This document shows positions 47,500 through 56,323 of a stretch of DNA of 64,000 nt, piece by piece (the first letter of the stretch is position 1; each line of letters opens with the position of its first letter). A program made the position numbers and the translations under genes. Under the pieces are notes generated by a model, which saw nothing but the letters and a program-made list of their open reading frames with translations, did not search any database and had not been told where the DNA came from. Source of the DNA: Rhodococcus sp. B7740. Lineage in GTDB: Bacteria > Actinomycetota > Actinomycetes > Mycobacteriales > Mycobacteriaceae. The stretch spans positions 4,340,001 through 4,404,000 of the forward strand of contig NZ_CP010797.1 in the NCBI RefSeq assembly GCF_000954115.1. Direction: 5' to 3'.

Positions 47500-49122
47500 T
47501 TGCGTATCAAACGTGCCGCGGTCGTCACCACGGCTGTGCTGATGAGTGCGAGCCTGCTCGCCGCCTGTGGCGGTGGAGGCTCGAGTTCCGGTGGCAGTGC
47601 CGACGGGATCTACAGCATCTACATCGGTGAGCCGGAGAATCCGCTGGTTCCCGGTAACACCACCGAGAGCGAAGGCAGCCAGGTCCTCGAGGCCCTCTTC
47701 ACTCCGCTGGTCACGTTCAACGACGAGGACAACAGCGTCGAGTACAACGGCGTTGCCGAGTCCGTCGAATCCGAGGACAACACCACCTGGACCATCAAGC
47801 TCAAGGACGGCTGGACGTTCCACGACGGCACCCCCGTCACGGCCGAGTCCTACACCAAGGCATGGAGCTACAACGCGTTGAGCACCAACGCATTCGGTGC
47901 CTCGTACTTCTTCGAGAACATCGAAGGCTACGCGGATCTGCAGGGTAGCGACACCGCCGAGCCCGTCGCAACCGAACTGAGCGGTCTGAACGTCGTCGAC
48001 GAGACGACCTTCACCGTCAAGCTCACCGGACCGTTCGCCATCTTCCCGCTCACGCTGGGATACACGGCATTCGACCCGCTGCCCGAGGCGTTCTACGCCG
48101 ACCCCGATGCATACGGTGCCCGCCCGATCGGTAACGGCCCGTTCAAGGCCGACTCGGACTTCGTTCCGGGACAGGGCTTCACCGTCACCAAGTACGACGA
48201 CTACAAGGGCGACAACCCGGCTCAGTCCGCAGGCGTCAACTTCAAGGTCTACACCGAGCTGAACACCGGCTACAACGATGTTCAGGGCGGCGGACTCGAC
48301 GTCATGCTCGATCTGCCCGAGGATGCGTGGGCCACGGCTCGTGACCAGTTCGGTGACCGCTACGGCGAGCGTGCGCGTCCCGACATCACGTCCCTCGGTT
48401 TCCCCACCTACGACCCGCGCTTCCAGGATCCGAGGGTGCGCAAGGCATTCTCGATGGCCATCGATCGTCAGGCCATCGCCACCGCGATCTTCACCGATAC
48501 CCGTACCCCGGCAGGATCTTTCGCCTCGCCCGTCGTCGACGGATACCGCGAGGACGCCTGCGGTGCGAACTGTGAGCTCAACCCGGACGAGGCCAACCGT
48601 CTGCTCGACGAGGCCGGGTTCGACCGCAGCCAGCCGGTGGACCTGTGGTTCAACGCCGGTGCGGGCCACGATTCGTGGATGACCGCCGTGGGCAACCAGT
48701 TGCGTGACAACCTGGGCGTGAACTACGCACTGCGCGGCGACCTCCAGTTCGCGCAGTACCTGCCGCTGCAGGACGCCAAGGGAATGACCGGCCCGTTCCG
48801 CTCGGGTTGGATCATGGACTACCCGTCGATCTACAACTTCCTCTCCCCGTTGTACTCGGCAGCCGCAACCCCGCCGGCAGGTAGCAACTACGTCTTCTTC
48901 AACGACCCGGCATTCGACGCCGCGTTGGCCGAAGGCAACAACGCTGCAGATATCGACGCGGCAACGGCGGACTACCAGAAGGCAGAAGACATCCTGATCG
49001 ACCAGATGCCCGCTACCCCGCTGTTCTACGGCCTGAACCAGGCTGTGTGGTCCGATCGCGTCTCCGACGTCAAGATCGACAACCGTGGCAACATCGTTCT
49101 CGAGGACGTCGTAGTCAGCTGA
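47500..49122 (+). CDS. dppA: Peptide ABC transporter substrate-binding lipoprotein
   Basis: This 540-residue family-5 solute-binding protein has a lipoprotein signal peptide with lipobox LLAAC (lipidated Cys23) followed by a Gly/Ser linker. Typical fold segments are WTIKLKDGWTFHDGTPVTAE, ARPIGNGPFK and VRKAFSMAIDRQAIA. It would bind oligopeptides or dipeptides outside the cell; haem-peptide uptake is described for mycobacterial DppA. TTG at 47500 is the start because GGAGG lies 6 nt before it; an ATG at 47473 has no such site. First gene of dppABCD. Confidence 0.92.
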   Translation: MRIKRAAVVTTAVLMSASLLAACGGGGSSSGGSADGIYSIYIGEPENPLVPGNTTESEGSQVLEALFTPLVTFNDEDNSVEYNGVAESVESEDNTTWTIKLKDGWTFHDGTPVTAESYTKAWSYNALSTNAFGASYFFENIEGYADLQGSDTAEPVATELSGLNVVDETTFTVKLTGPFAIFPLTLGYTAFDPLPEAFYADPDAYGARPIGNGPFKADSDFVPGQGFTVTKYDDYKGDNPAQSAGVNFKVYTELNTGYNDVQGGGLDVMLDLPEDAWATARDQFGDRYGERARPDITSLGFPTYDPRFQDPRVRKAFSMAIDRQAIATAIFTDTRTPAGSFASPVVDGYREDACGANCELNPDEANRLLDEAGFDRSQPVDLWFNAGAGHDSWMTAVGNQLRDNLGVNYALRGDLQFAQYLPLQDAKGMTGPFRSGWIMDYPSIYNFLSPLYSAAATPPAGSNYVFFNDPAFDAALAEGNNAADIDAATADYQKAEDILIDQMPATPLFYGLNQAVWSDRVSDVKIDNRGNIVLEDVVVS

Positions 49123-49269
49123 CGACGCACCCAGGTGGGTGGCAGCCGAGCATGATCGGTTGCCACCCACCGGGTTTCGTTCATCCGTGGGTCGCATCTG
49201 CCCCACACCGACCTGCGCCGGCAAGACCCGAGGCGCAGGTTCGTCCCTTGTTCAAGGAGAAGACACACA

Positions 49270-50193
49270 GTGGGTCGCTACATCACTCGCCGATTACTGC
49301 TGACGATTCCCGTCCTGATCGGCTCCTCGTTCTTGATCTTCGCGATGGTCTACGCGCTACCGGGTGATCCCATCCGCGCCCTCGCTGGAGATCGTCCCCT
49401 CGCCCCCGGCGTCGTCGCCCAGCTGCGAGACGAGTTCAACCTCGACGACAACCTCTTCGTGCAGTACTTCAAGTACATCGGCGGCTTCTTCCAGGGCGAC
49501 TTCGGTACCGATTTCTCCGGACGCCCCGTCCTCGACACCATCGAGCGGGCACTTCCGGTCACGGTCCGATTGACCATCGTGGCCGTCGTCATCGAGACCA
49601 TCATGGGTATCGCCGCAGGCGTGCTCGCCGCCCTCAAGCGCGGATCGTTCTTCGACAACCTGGTGCTCATCTCGACGACACTGCTGGTGTCGGTGCCCGT
49701 GTTCGTTCTCGGCTTCATCGCCCAGTTCACTCTCGGTCTCAAGTTGGGGCTCTTCCCGATCTCGGGCATCAACGACGGCTGGTCGAGTTACCTGCTCCCC
49801 GGCCTCGTGCTCGCATCGCTGTCGATGGCCTATGTTGCTCGTCTGACGCGCACCTCGGTAGCCGAATCGATGGCCGCGGACTACATCCGCACCGCGAAGT
49901 CGAAGGGAATCAGCAACCGGCGCATCATCTTTCGGCACGCACTGCGCAACTCGCTGATTCCCGTCGTCACCTTCATCGGTGCCGACGTCGGTGGCCTGCT
50001 GGGCGGTGCCATCGTGACCGAGACGGTGTTCAACCTGCCAGGTCTCGGCCGCGCGATCTACGACGGTCTCGCCCGTCAGGAAGGTGCCGTCGTCGTCGGC
50101 ATCGTCACGCTCTTCGTGTTCTTCTACATCTTCTTCAACCTCGTGGTGGACGTTCTCTACGCGGTTCTCGATCCAAGGATTCGCTATGAATAA
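49270..50193 (+). CDS. dppB: Peptide ABC transporter permease DppB
   Basis: This 307-residue permease has six predicted spans: an N-terminal one (RLLLTIPVLIGSSFLIFAM) with the characteristic GDP loop (LPGDPIRALAGD), then five in the ABC-import core. The EAA-type loop is RTAKSKGISNRRIIFRHALRNSL. GTG start with an AAGGAGA site 10 nt upstream. The 147-nt gap after dppA could hold a partial terminator that lowers expression of the downstream genes. Its stop overlaps dppC by 8 nt. Confidence 0.93.
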   Translation: MGRYITRRLLLTIPVLIGSSFLIFAMVYALPGDPIRALAGDRPLAPGVVAQLRDEFNLDDNLFVQYFKYIGGFFQGDFGTDFSGRPVLDTIERALPVTVRLTIVAVVIETIMGIAAGVLAALKRGSFFDNLVLISTTLLVSVPVFVLGFIAQFTLGLKLGLFPISGINDGWSSYLLPGLVLASLSMAYVARLTRTSVAESMAADYIRTAKSKGISNRRIIFRHALRNSLIPVVTFIGADVGGLLGGAIVTETVFNLPGLGRAIYDGLARQEGAVVVGIVTLFVFFYIFFNLVVDVLYAVLDPRIRYE

Positions 50194-51124
50194 AGAAGAT
50201 TCGAGCGCAGCTCAGCACGCCGCAGACGAGGGCCAGCCCGGCAACGTCATCACCGGCGAAGCCGTCGAGTTGGTCGGTCAGGCCAGCCTCTGGGGCAACG
50301 CGTGGAAGTTCCTGCGGAAGAGCCCGTTCTTCATCATCGGCACTTTCCTGCTGTTGGTGCTGTTGGTGATGGCGGTGTTCCCGCAGCTGTTCGCCCGCGG
50401 CATCGATCCGCGCGTGTGCTCGCTGTCCGATTCCCGTCAGAGTCCCAGCGCTGCACACTGGTTCGGCACCGACGTCCAGGGCTGCGACTACTACGCCAAC
50501 GTCATCTACGGTGCGCGGATCTCGCTGTCGATCGGTGTGCTCTCGGTCATCGGTGTGCTCATCATCGGCGTCCTGATCGGTGCTCTGGCCGGGTACTTCG
50601 GCGGAATCACCGACAGCATCCTGGCGCGCTTCACCGACGTGTTCTTCGGAATCCCGCTGCTGCTCGGTGCCCTGATCCTGCTCACCGTCACGGCCCAGCG
50701 CACCATCTTCACCGTCTCGCTCGCCCTGGTGGCCTTCGGCTGGATGACGGCGATGCGACTGGTTCGATCATCGGTGATCTCGATCAAGAACAGTGAATAC
50801 GTCCAGGCTGCACAGGCATTGGGGGCGTCGACCTACCGCATATTGGTGCGACACATCCTGCCCAACGCTCTGGCTCCGGTGATCATCTACGCCACCATCT
50901 CGGTGGGTACGTTCATCGCGGCCGAGGCGACGCTGACCTTCCTCGGAATCGGATTGCAAGCTCCCGAGATCTCCTGGGGCCTGCAGATCAACCTCGGTCA
51001 GAACGTGTTCCTGACGGCACCGCACCTGGTGCTGTTCCCGGCCGCGTTCCTCTCCGTCACGGTGCTGGCGTTCATCATGCTCGGCGACGCACTCCGTGAC
51101 GCACTCGATCCGAAACGGAACTGA
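50186..51124 (+). CDS. dppC: Peptide ABC transporter permease DppC
   Basis: This 312-residue permease starts with a cytoplasmic segment of about 45 residues. The first span is FFIIGTFLLLVLLVMAVFP, followed by the external loop with HWFGTDVQGCDYYANVIYGAR, typical for DppC/OppC. The EAA loop is QAAQALGASTYRILVRHILPN. ATG at 50186 lies inside the end of dppB. It pairs with DppB to form the membrane channel of the peptide importer. Confidence 0.93.
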   Translation: MNKEDSSAAQHAADEGQPGNVITGEAVELVGQASLWGNAWKFLRKSPFFIIGTFLLLVLLVMAVFPQLFARGIDPRVCSLSDSRQSPSAAHWFGTDVQGCDYYANVIYGARISLSIGVLSVIGVLIIGVLIGALAGYFGGITDSILARFTDVFFGIPLLLGALILLTVTAQRTIFTVSLALVAFGWMTAMRLVRSSVISIKNSEYVQAAQALGASTYRILVRHILPNALAPVIIYATISVGTFIAAEATLTFLGIGLQAPEISWGLQINLGQNVFLTAPHLVLFPAAFLSVTVLAFIMLGDALRDALDPKRN

Positions 51125-51125
51125 C

Positions 51126-52799
51126 ATGAGTACTGCGAAGGACACCGTTCTGAGTGTCACCGATCTGACGGTCGAGTTCGAGGTCGACAAGGTCTGGCGC
51201 AAGGCGGTCGACACCGTCTCGTTCACCGTCGCCTCCGGCGAGGTGCTGGCCATCGTCGGTGAATCCGGATCCGGCAAGTCGACCACCGCCATGGCCGTCC
51301 CGGGCCTGCTGGCCGATAATTCGCGGGTGTCGGGCAGCATCAAGCTGGGCGAGAAAGAACTGGTCGGGCTACCCGAGAAGCAGCTCGCACCCATCCGCGG
51401 CAAGAACGTCGCGGTGATCTTCCAGGAACCGATGACGGCGCTCAATCCGGTGTACTCGATCGGCTGGCAGATCACCGAGGCCATCCGCGCGCACACCTCG
51501 CTGTCGAAGAAGGAAGCCAAGGCGCGGGCCGTCGAACTCCTGAAGCTCGTCGAGATGCCGGATCCGGAGACGCGGGTCGACTTCTACCCGCACCAGCTCT
51601 CCGGTGGTCAGCGTCAGCGCGCCATGATCGCCCAGGCGCTGTCCTCGGATCCGTCCCTGCTGATCGCGGACGAGCCGACCACGGCTCTGGACGTGACGGT
51701 GCAGGCCGAGATCCTCGACCTGATGCGAGACCTGCGTAACCGAATCGATGCGTCGATCGTGCTCATCACCCACGACATGGGCGTGGTGGCCGACATGGCC
51801 GATCGCATCGCGGTGATGAAGGACGGCGTCATCGTCGAAACCGATGCTGCGCAAACTATTTTCAAGAACGCGTCGCATCCGTACACGCAACAGTTGCTCG
51901 CCTCGGTTCCGCACCTGGGCAGCAGCATCGAGGCCGTGACCGCCGGGAGGATCGCCGAGCCGAGTGCCGTCGAGGAGACCCGGGCACTGAGCATCGTCGA
52001 CGGTGTCATCGAGTATCCGGGCCGCACCGTGTTCCGGGCCGTCGACGGGGTCAGCCTCGACATCGAGATGGGTGAGGTCGTCGGTCTCGTCGGTGAATCC
52101 GGCTCGGGTAAGTCCACGATCGGCAAGGCCGTGGTGGGGCTGAACAAGCTCACCGGCGGGTCGTTGTCGATCGCAGGGGTCGACATCACCAACCTGTCCA
52201 ATCGTGAACTGCGGTCGGTGCGCAGCAAGGTCGGCATCGTGTTCCAGGATCCGGGTTCGTCGCTGAACCCACGCTGGCCGATCGGACAGTCGATTGCCGA
52301 GCCGATGCTGTTGCACACCGAGCACAGTGCTGCAGAGCGGAACCGCAAGGTCGAGGAACTGCTCGACCGGGTCCACCTGTCGCGGACCATGCGCAATCGC
52401 TACCCGCACCAGCTGTCCGGCGGTCAACGTCAGCGAGTCGGTATCGCGCGGGCACTCGCCCTGGAGCCGACGCTGCTGGTGGCCGACGAACCGACGTCTG
52501 CGCTCGACGTGTCGGTGCAGGCCAAGGTACTCGAGCTGTTCAAGGAACTCCAGCACGAGTACGGGTTCGCGTGCCTGTTCATCAGTCACGACCTCGCTGT
52601 CGTGGAGGTGCTGGCCAAGCGCATCGCGGTGTTGAACAAGGGCAAGCTGGCCGAGTTCGGTACGACGGATCAGATTCTGCGTCGTCCGACCAACGAGTAC
52701 ACCAAGCGGTTGCTCGCGGCCGTTCCGGTGCCGGACCCGGCCGAACAGGCCAAGCGTCGTCAGGCGCGCGCCGAGCTGTTGGCGGCAGGAGCGAAGTAG
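51126..52799 (+). CDS. dppD: Peptide ABC transporter ATPase with two fused domains (DppD-DppF)
   Basis: This 557-residue protein fuses two ATPases that are separate in enterobacteria. Domain 1 has Walker A GESGSGKSTTA, signature [14 protein letters not shown] and Walker B LLIADEPTTALD; domain 2, starting near residue 300, has [25 protein letters not shown] and LLVADEPTSALD. Both ends of each domain carry the oligopeptide-type C-terminal extensions (NASHPYTQQLLASVP, RPTNEYTKRLLAAVP). The start follows the dppC stop by 1 nt. From memory mycobacterial DppD (Rv3663c) is fused in the same way. Confidence 0.94.
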   Translation: MSTAKDTVLSVTDLTVEFEVDKVWRKAVDTVSFTVASGEVLAIVGESGSGKSTTAMAVPGLLADNSRVSGSIKLGEKELVGLPEKQLAPIRGKNVAVIFQEPMTALNPVYSIGWQITEAIRAHTSLSKKEAKARAVELLKLVEMPDPETRVDFYPHQLSGGQRQRAMIAQALSSDPSLLIADEPTTALDVTVQAEILDLMRDLRNRIDASIVLITHDMGVVADMADRIAVMKDGVIVETDAAQTIFKNASHPYTQQLLASVPHLGSSIEAVTAGRIAEPSAVEETRALSIVDGVIEYPGRTVFRAVDGVSLDIEMGEVVGLVGESGSGKSTIGKAVVGLNKLTGGSLSIAGVDITNLSNRELRSVRSKVGIVFQDPGSSLNPRWPIGQSIAEPMLLHTEHSAAERNRKVEELLDRVHLSRTMRNRYPHQLSGGQRQRVGIARALALEPTLLVADEPTSALDVSVQAKVLELFKELQHEYGFACLFISHDLAVVEVLAKRIAVLNKGKLAEFGTTDQILRRPTNEYTKRLLAAVPVPDPAEQAKRRQARAELLAAGAK

Positions 52800-52839
52800 G
52801 CGACAACGCCGAGTGGGGGAGGGGGTACCGTCGTCTGTC

Positions 52840-53586
52840 GTGACGGACCCCCTCGCCCCACTGCTGGAACTACCTGGAGTTCTCGACTCCGCCGAACGTG
52901 CGCGCGACGCTCTGGGCGCGGTGCATCGGCACAAGGCCAATCGTCGGGGATGGCCGGCCACCGCCGCCGAGGCCGCGGTCCGTGCGGCTCGCTCGTCGTC
53001 GACGCTCGAGGGCGGTTCGATGGATTTCCCCCGCGAGGGCGAAGAAGGCGACCCCATTCTGGCGGGTGCGCTGCGAGTCGCGGCCGCCCTCGACGGTGAT
53101 GCGCTGCAGAACACGGTCTCGACGTGGAAGCGCGCACCGCTGCAGACCCTCGCACGACTGCACCTGTTGGCCGCAGCCGACCTCGTCGACGACGCCTCCG
53201 AGCTCGGCCGTCCCCGCAGCGATGCAGGTGTCGGCGAGCGACTCGACCTCCTCGCACAGCTGGTGACCGGTGGAACGTCGGCACCGGCCCCGGTGATCGC
53301 GGCGGTGGTCCACGGTGAACTGTTGACGCTCAAAGCTTTCGGATCGGCCGACGGCATCGTTGCGCGGGCTGCATCGCGACTGGTGGCAGCGTCGTCGGGA
53401 TTCGACCCCCACAACCTGGGAGTGCCGGAGGTGAGCTGGATGCGTCGGGCGAATGCCTACCGAGACGGCGCGACGGGGTTCGCGGAGGGTACGGCAACCG
53501 GCGTCGGTAGTTGGGTGATCCTGTGCTGCGGGGCATTCGAAGCCGGTGCGGCAGAAGCGACTTCGATTGCCGAAGCCGCTCAGTAG
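52840..53586 (+). CDS. Conserved hypothetical, Fic-like N-terminal region
   Basis: This 248-residue protein lacks a secure family. Residues 48-55 (ARSSSTLEG) resemble the SSxIEG element that begins the Fic domain of AMPylating proteins, but the catalytic HxFx(D/E)GNG motif is not found, so it would be an inactive or remote relative. The rest is Ala-rich and helical. From memory it holds the position of Rv3662c, after dppD. GTG start at 52840. It may be cotranscribed with dppABCD, since only 40 nt separate them. Confidence 0.75.
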   Translation: MTDPLAPLLELPGVLDSAERARDALGAVHRHKANRRGWPATAAEAAVRAARSSSTLEGGSMDFPREGEEGDPILAGALRVAAALDGDALQNTVSTWKRAPLQTLARLHLLAAADLVDDASELGRPRSDAGVGERLDLLAQLVTGGTSAPAPVIAAVVHGELLTLKAFGSADGIVARAASRLVAASSGFDPHNLGVPEVSWMRRANAYRDGATGFAEGTATGVGSWVILCCGAFEAGAAEATSIAEAAQ

Positions 53587-53601
53587 GAGTTGTGCACACG
53601 T

Positions 53602-53695
53602 AAAAGGGCGGCGAGCGGAGCCTGCAGTAGTGAGCATATAAAAGGGCCGCGAGCGGAGCCTGCAGTAGTGAGCATATAAAAGGGCGGCGATGCCG
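53602..53695. repeat. 38-bp tandem repeat, 2.5 copies
   Basis: Units 53602-53639 and 53640-53677 are identical except for one G/C change (GGGCGGCGA versus GGGCCGCGA). A third unit matches for 13 nt (53678-53690) and then diverges. Each unit starts AAAAGGGCGGCGAG and ends GAGCATAT. The third unit's GGGCGGCGA is the left arm of the following hairpin. Confidence 0.93.
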
Positions 53696-53717
53696 ACTTG
53701 CGTCGACGTCGCCGCCC
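53682..53717 (+). terminator. Hairpin ending the dpp/Fic-like transcript
   Basis: GGGCGGCGA (53682-53690) pairs with TCGCCGCCC (53709-53717) around an 18-nt loop. It lies about 100 nt after the Fic-like gene stop and is built partly from the tandem repeat. It is the best candidate terminator for the dpp operon. Confidence 0.65.
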
Positions 53718-54027
53718 GTTAGCACGGAGCGCCTGGTTACCAAGCGTGCACAGGTGGGCTGTGATGGACTACCACGTGGCCTCGGCGAGAATTCGACGGT
53801 GATGAGGTCATCCCTGCAACCGGTGCAGGGTTCTTGCTGATCACTGACGAATGTCGCAGGCCCACAGCGCTTCTGCCATTAGGTGGCAAGCTCCGCGTGG
53901 GTGCCGGTGTCCGTGCTGGGAATCCCGGTCGGGAGAGCGAATCTTCTCTTCCGATTCGTTCTTGGCCTTCCGTTCTTCCGTACGTCATTTGTACCCCGTG
54001 ACGCTCCTCACATCAAGGGGTTGGACG

Positions 54028-54873
54028 TCATCTTTTTCTTCGGAGCAGTCCGTAGGTGATCGCGCCGGCCGCGAGAGCGCTGAAACCTGCTGCGGCGCTT
54101 GCTGCTACGGTCTTGCCCGACGGGGTCTGGATTCGTGATCGCAGCGAGACCGGGTTGGAGAAGGTGAGAATCGGCCATCCGCGGGAGGCTGCTTCCTTGC
54201 GCAGTGCACGATCGGGGTTGACGGCCGTGGGATGCCCGACTGCGCGCAGCATCGGCACGTCGGTGATCGAATCCGAGTACGCGTAGCTCGACGCCAAGTC
54301 GTAATCATGTTGCGCGGCCAGGGAGTTCATGGCGTCGACCTTGCCCTCGCCGTAGCAGTAGAAGTCGACCTCGCCGATGTACTTGCCCTCCACGGTCACC
54401 ATCGTCGTCGCCATGCTGTGATCGGCCCCCAGCAGCTCGGCGATGGGGCGCACGATCTCGTCACCGGACGCCGAGACGACCACGACGTCGTGTCCACGGA
54501 GCTTGTGGTCGGCGATGAGATCGGCGGCTTCGGCGAACACGAGGGGGTCGACGATGTTGTGCAGCGTTTCGGCGACGATTGCTCGCACCTGTTCGACGTC
54601 CCAGCCTGCGGTCATGCTCGCGATGTGCGCGCGCATGCGCTCCATCTGGTCGTGATCGGCTCCGGACAGCAGGAACAGAAATTGCGCGTAGCTGCTCTTG
54701 AGAACGGCGCGCCGGTTGATGAGTCCTTGGTCGAAGAACGGCTTGCTGAATGCCAAAGTGCTGGACTTGGCGATGATCGTCTTGTCGAGGTCGAAGAATG
54801 CCGCGACGCGCGCTGTGCGTCGGCCGGCCGGGACGTCGTCGTTGCTCGCGCTCTGGGTCACGTTTGTCACCAT
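54028..54873 (-). CDS. HAD-superfamily subfamily IB phosphatase (SerB-like), membrane-tailed
   Basis: This 281-residue protein has HAD motif I FFDLDKTIIAKSS, motif II VVVVSASGDEIV, and motif III/IV with GEGKVDAM and AYSDSITDVPML, as in the SerB-related HAD-IB group. A C-terminal hydrophobic helix (SAAAGFSALAAGAITYGLL) with an RRKR end suggests a tail anchor. From memory it corresponds to Rv3661. Substrate is unknown; phosphoserine or a lysolipid phosphate are possible. It is divergent from the 6C RNA and ssd. ATG at 54873 chosen over frames extending upstream. Confidence 0.88.
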   Translation of the reverse strand: MVTNVTQSASNDDVPAGRRTARVAAFFDLDKTIIAKSSTLAFSKPFFDQGLINRRAVLKSSYAQFLFLLSGADHDQMERMRAHIASMTAGWDVEQVRAIVAETLHNIVDPLVFAEAADLIADHKLRGHDVVVVSASGDEIVRPIAELLGADHSMATTMVTVEGKYIGEVDFYCYGEGKVDAMNSLAAQHDYDLASSYAYSDSITDVPMLRAVGHPTAVNPDRALRKEAASRGWPILTFSNPVSLRSRIQTPSGKTVAASAAAGFSALAAGAITYGLLRRKR

Positions 54874-54958
54874 AGTGGCCGGTGGTGACCGTTGGATGTT
54901 GCGCGGTGCCACTGGCGGACTCGGTTCGACGCGGTCGAGAAAAGCCGACGGTTGAACT

Positions 54959-54988
54959 TGCAAACAAGGACGTCCACGGGTGTAGTAT
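54959..54988 (+). promoter_or_regulatory. Promoter of the 6C RNA
   Basis: TTGCAA (54959-54964) and TAGTAT (54983-54988) are spaced 18 nt, giving a good housekeeping-type promoter that would start transcription near 54995, at the 5' end of the small RNA. Confidence 0.65.
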
Positions 54989-54994
54989 TTTCTA

Positions 54995-55092
54995 CGAGCC
55001 CGGTTCATTCCGGGCGGTGTTCAGCCCGACCCCCCGGGGCTGAACCAGACGACCCTCGCCTCCTCCCCCCCTGGCGAGGGTCGTCCTCTTTT
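54995..55092 (+). ncRNA. 6C small RNA (C-rich double-hairpin sRNA)
   Basis: Two consecutive hairpins each carry a run of at least six C in or at the loop. TTCAGCCC/GGGCTGAA (55020-55027, 55037-55044) encloses CCCCCC, and ACGACCCTCGCC/GGCGAGGGTCGT (55049-55060, 55073-55084) encloses CCCCCC as well. The second is followed by CCTCTTTT and is therefore also the terminator. This is the hallmark of the 6C RNA family of actinobacteria (B11 in M. tuberculosis), which from memory lies between Rv3660c and Rv3661 just as here. It is thought to regulate mRNAs through its C-rich loops. The 5' end is estimated from the promoter. Confidence 0.9.
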
Positions 55093-55207
55093 CCGGGGTA
55101 GGGCGAAAACTGGTACAGCAGTACCGGTATTCATCCACAGGCCCGAATCTATCCACATTTCCCCAAGTCGCGCGCATCTCGAGCAGATTCTCACGCACGC
55201 TTGGCGC

Positions 55208-56323
55208 ATGGAAACGGACTCGCGGCAGCGGACCACGCACCCGGCAGTGACGATGTCGATCGAACTTCGCGGACTGCGCGAGGATGTCTACCGAATCGCC
55301 GCGGCCGCGGATTGTGTTGTGGAAGAGCAGAACTTACTGGTCGGTATCGGCTCGACACGTTCGATGTGGGACCGTTGCGGAATTATTTTGGTCGACTTCG
55401 CGTCCGCAGAGACGGCACTGTCGACGGGATTTCCGAGACGAGCGGGCGTCATTCTGGTCACGTCCGCACCGCCGACGCTCGACGATTGGCGAATCGCCAC
55501 ATCGCTCGGTGCCGAGCATGTGATCGCCCTGCCGTGGGACGAGGACGCACTCGTGCGGATACTCGGCGAACCCGCGTCGGCACCATCCGGAGACGGCGGC
55601 GTGATCGCTGTGGTCGGCGCTCGCGGTGGCGCGGGCGCATCCACTTTCGCGGCCGCACTCGGACTGTGCAGCAGCCGTTCGGGTCGACGTGCCCTCGTGG
55701 TCGAGGGCGACCGGTACGGCAGCGGCCTGGACCTGCTGCTCGGTTGGGAGAAGGCTCCAGGTCTGCGGTGGTCCGGCTTGGTCGTCGAGGGCGGCCGAGT
55801 CTCCGCCGACGCTCTGCACGGGGCCCTGCCCTCCCGCTCCGGATTGTCGGTGCTGGCACTGGGCCGAGCCGACGGCCGAGGTATCGGACTCTCTGCCGTC
55901 GCAGTGGCGGCTGTACTCGATGCAGGACGCGCAGCGGGCGATCTCGTGGTGTGCGACGCCCCGCGTCATCCCAGCGACGTCTCCGACGCTCTGTATGCCG
56001 CGGCGGACCTCGTCACGCTGGTACTTCCGGCCGAGCTGCGCGCCGTGACGTCGGCCGAGGCGGTGGCCGCGCACGTGGTGGATCGAAATGCCAATGTCGG
56101 ACTGGTCGTTCGCGGGCCGGCTCCGGGTGGGCTGAGGGCCGACGACATCGCCGTCGCCCTCGGGCTTCCGCTGTTGACGTCGATGCGTGCCGAGCCTGCA
56201 CTGGCCGAGCGCCTCGAACGAGGAGGTCTGGTGCTGGGCCGTCGTTCGCCGCTGGCCGCAGCAGCCGACACCGTGCTCGATACGTTCGCGCACAAGCCCG
56301 GTGGGCAGCGGAGGGCGGCATGA
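55208..56323 (+). CDS. ssd: Septum-site-determining protein Ssd (CpaE/MinD-like)
   Basis: This 371-residue protein combines an N-terminal receiver-like region (residues 15-120) with a C-terminal MinD/ParA-type ATPase domain, as in CpaE/TadZ. The P-loop GARGGAGASTFAAAL near residue 137 is a deviant form that has Ser-Thr instead of Lys-Thr, so ATP hydrolysis may be weak. From memory it corresponds to Ssd, Rv3660c, which affects septation. Here it heads the tad operon, so a role in locating the pilus machine is equally plausible. Its stop overlaps tadA by 4 nt. Confidence 0.88.
   Translation: METDSRQRTTHPAVTMSIELRGLREDVYRIAAAADCVVEEQNLLVGIGSTRSMWDRCGIILVDFASAETALSTGFPRRAGVILVTSAPPTLDDWRIATSLGAEHVIALPWDEDALVRILGEPASAPSGDGGVIAVVGARGGAGASTFAAALGLCSSRSGRRALVVEGDRYGSGLDLLLGWEKAPGLRWSGLVVEGGRVSADALHGALPSRSGLSVLALGRADGRGIGLSAVAVAAVLDAGRAAGDLVVCDAPRHPSDVSDALYAAADLVTLVLPAELRAVTSAEAVAAHVVDRNANVGLVVRGPAPGGLRADDIAVALGLPLLTSMRAEPALAERLERGGLVLGRRSPLAAAADTVLDTFAHKPGGQRRAA

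Larger units (their letters stand above)
53587..54027. other. 441-nt gap with tandem repeats and hairpins
   Basis: After the Fic-like gene come 2.5 copies of a 38-bp repeat (53602-53695) that run into a 9-bp hairpin (53682-53717). A smaller hairpin CCCTGCA/TGCAGGG sits at 53813-53830. I see no gene in the remaining 200 nt; the minus-strand frame 53737-53988 lacks a plausible start signal and homologous features. Confidence 0.5.

Noticed and set aside
53602..53695. CRISPR array
   Set aside because: The repeats are directly adjacent, without spacers, and only 2.5 copies exist.
53760..53850. Riboswitch-like sequence in the gap before the HAD phosphatase gene
   Set aside because: Only one small hairpin is visible and no known aptamer consensus could be matched.
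53737..53988. Minus-strand 83-codon frame in the gap after the Fic-like gene
   Set aside because: No ribosome-binding site, no recognisable domain, and Pro/Arg/Ser-rich composition.
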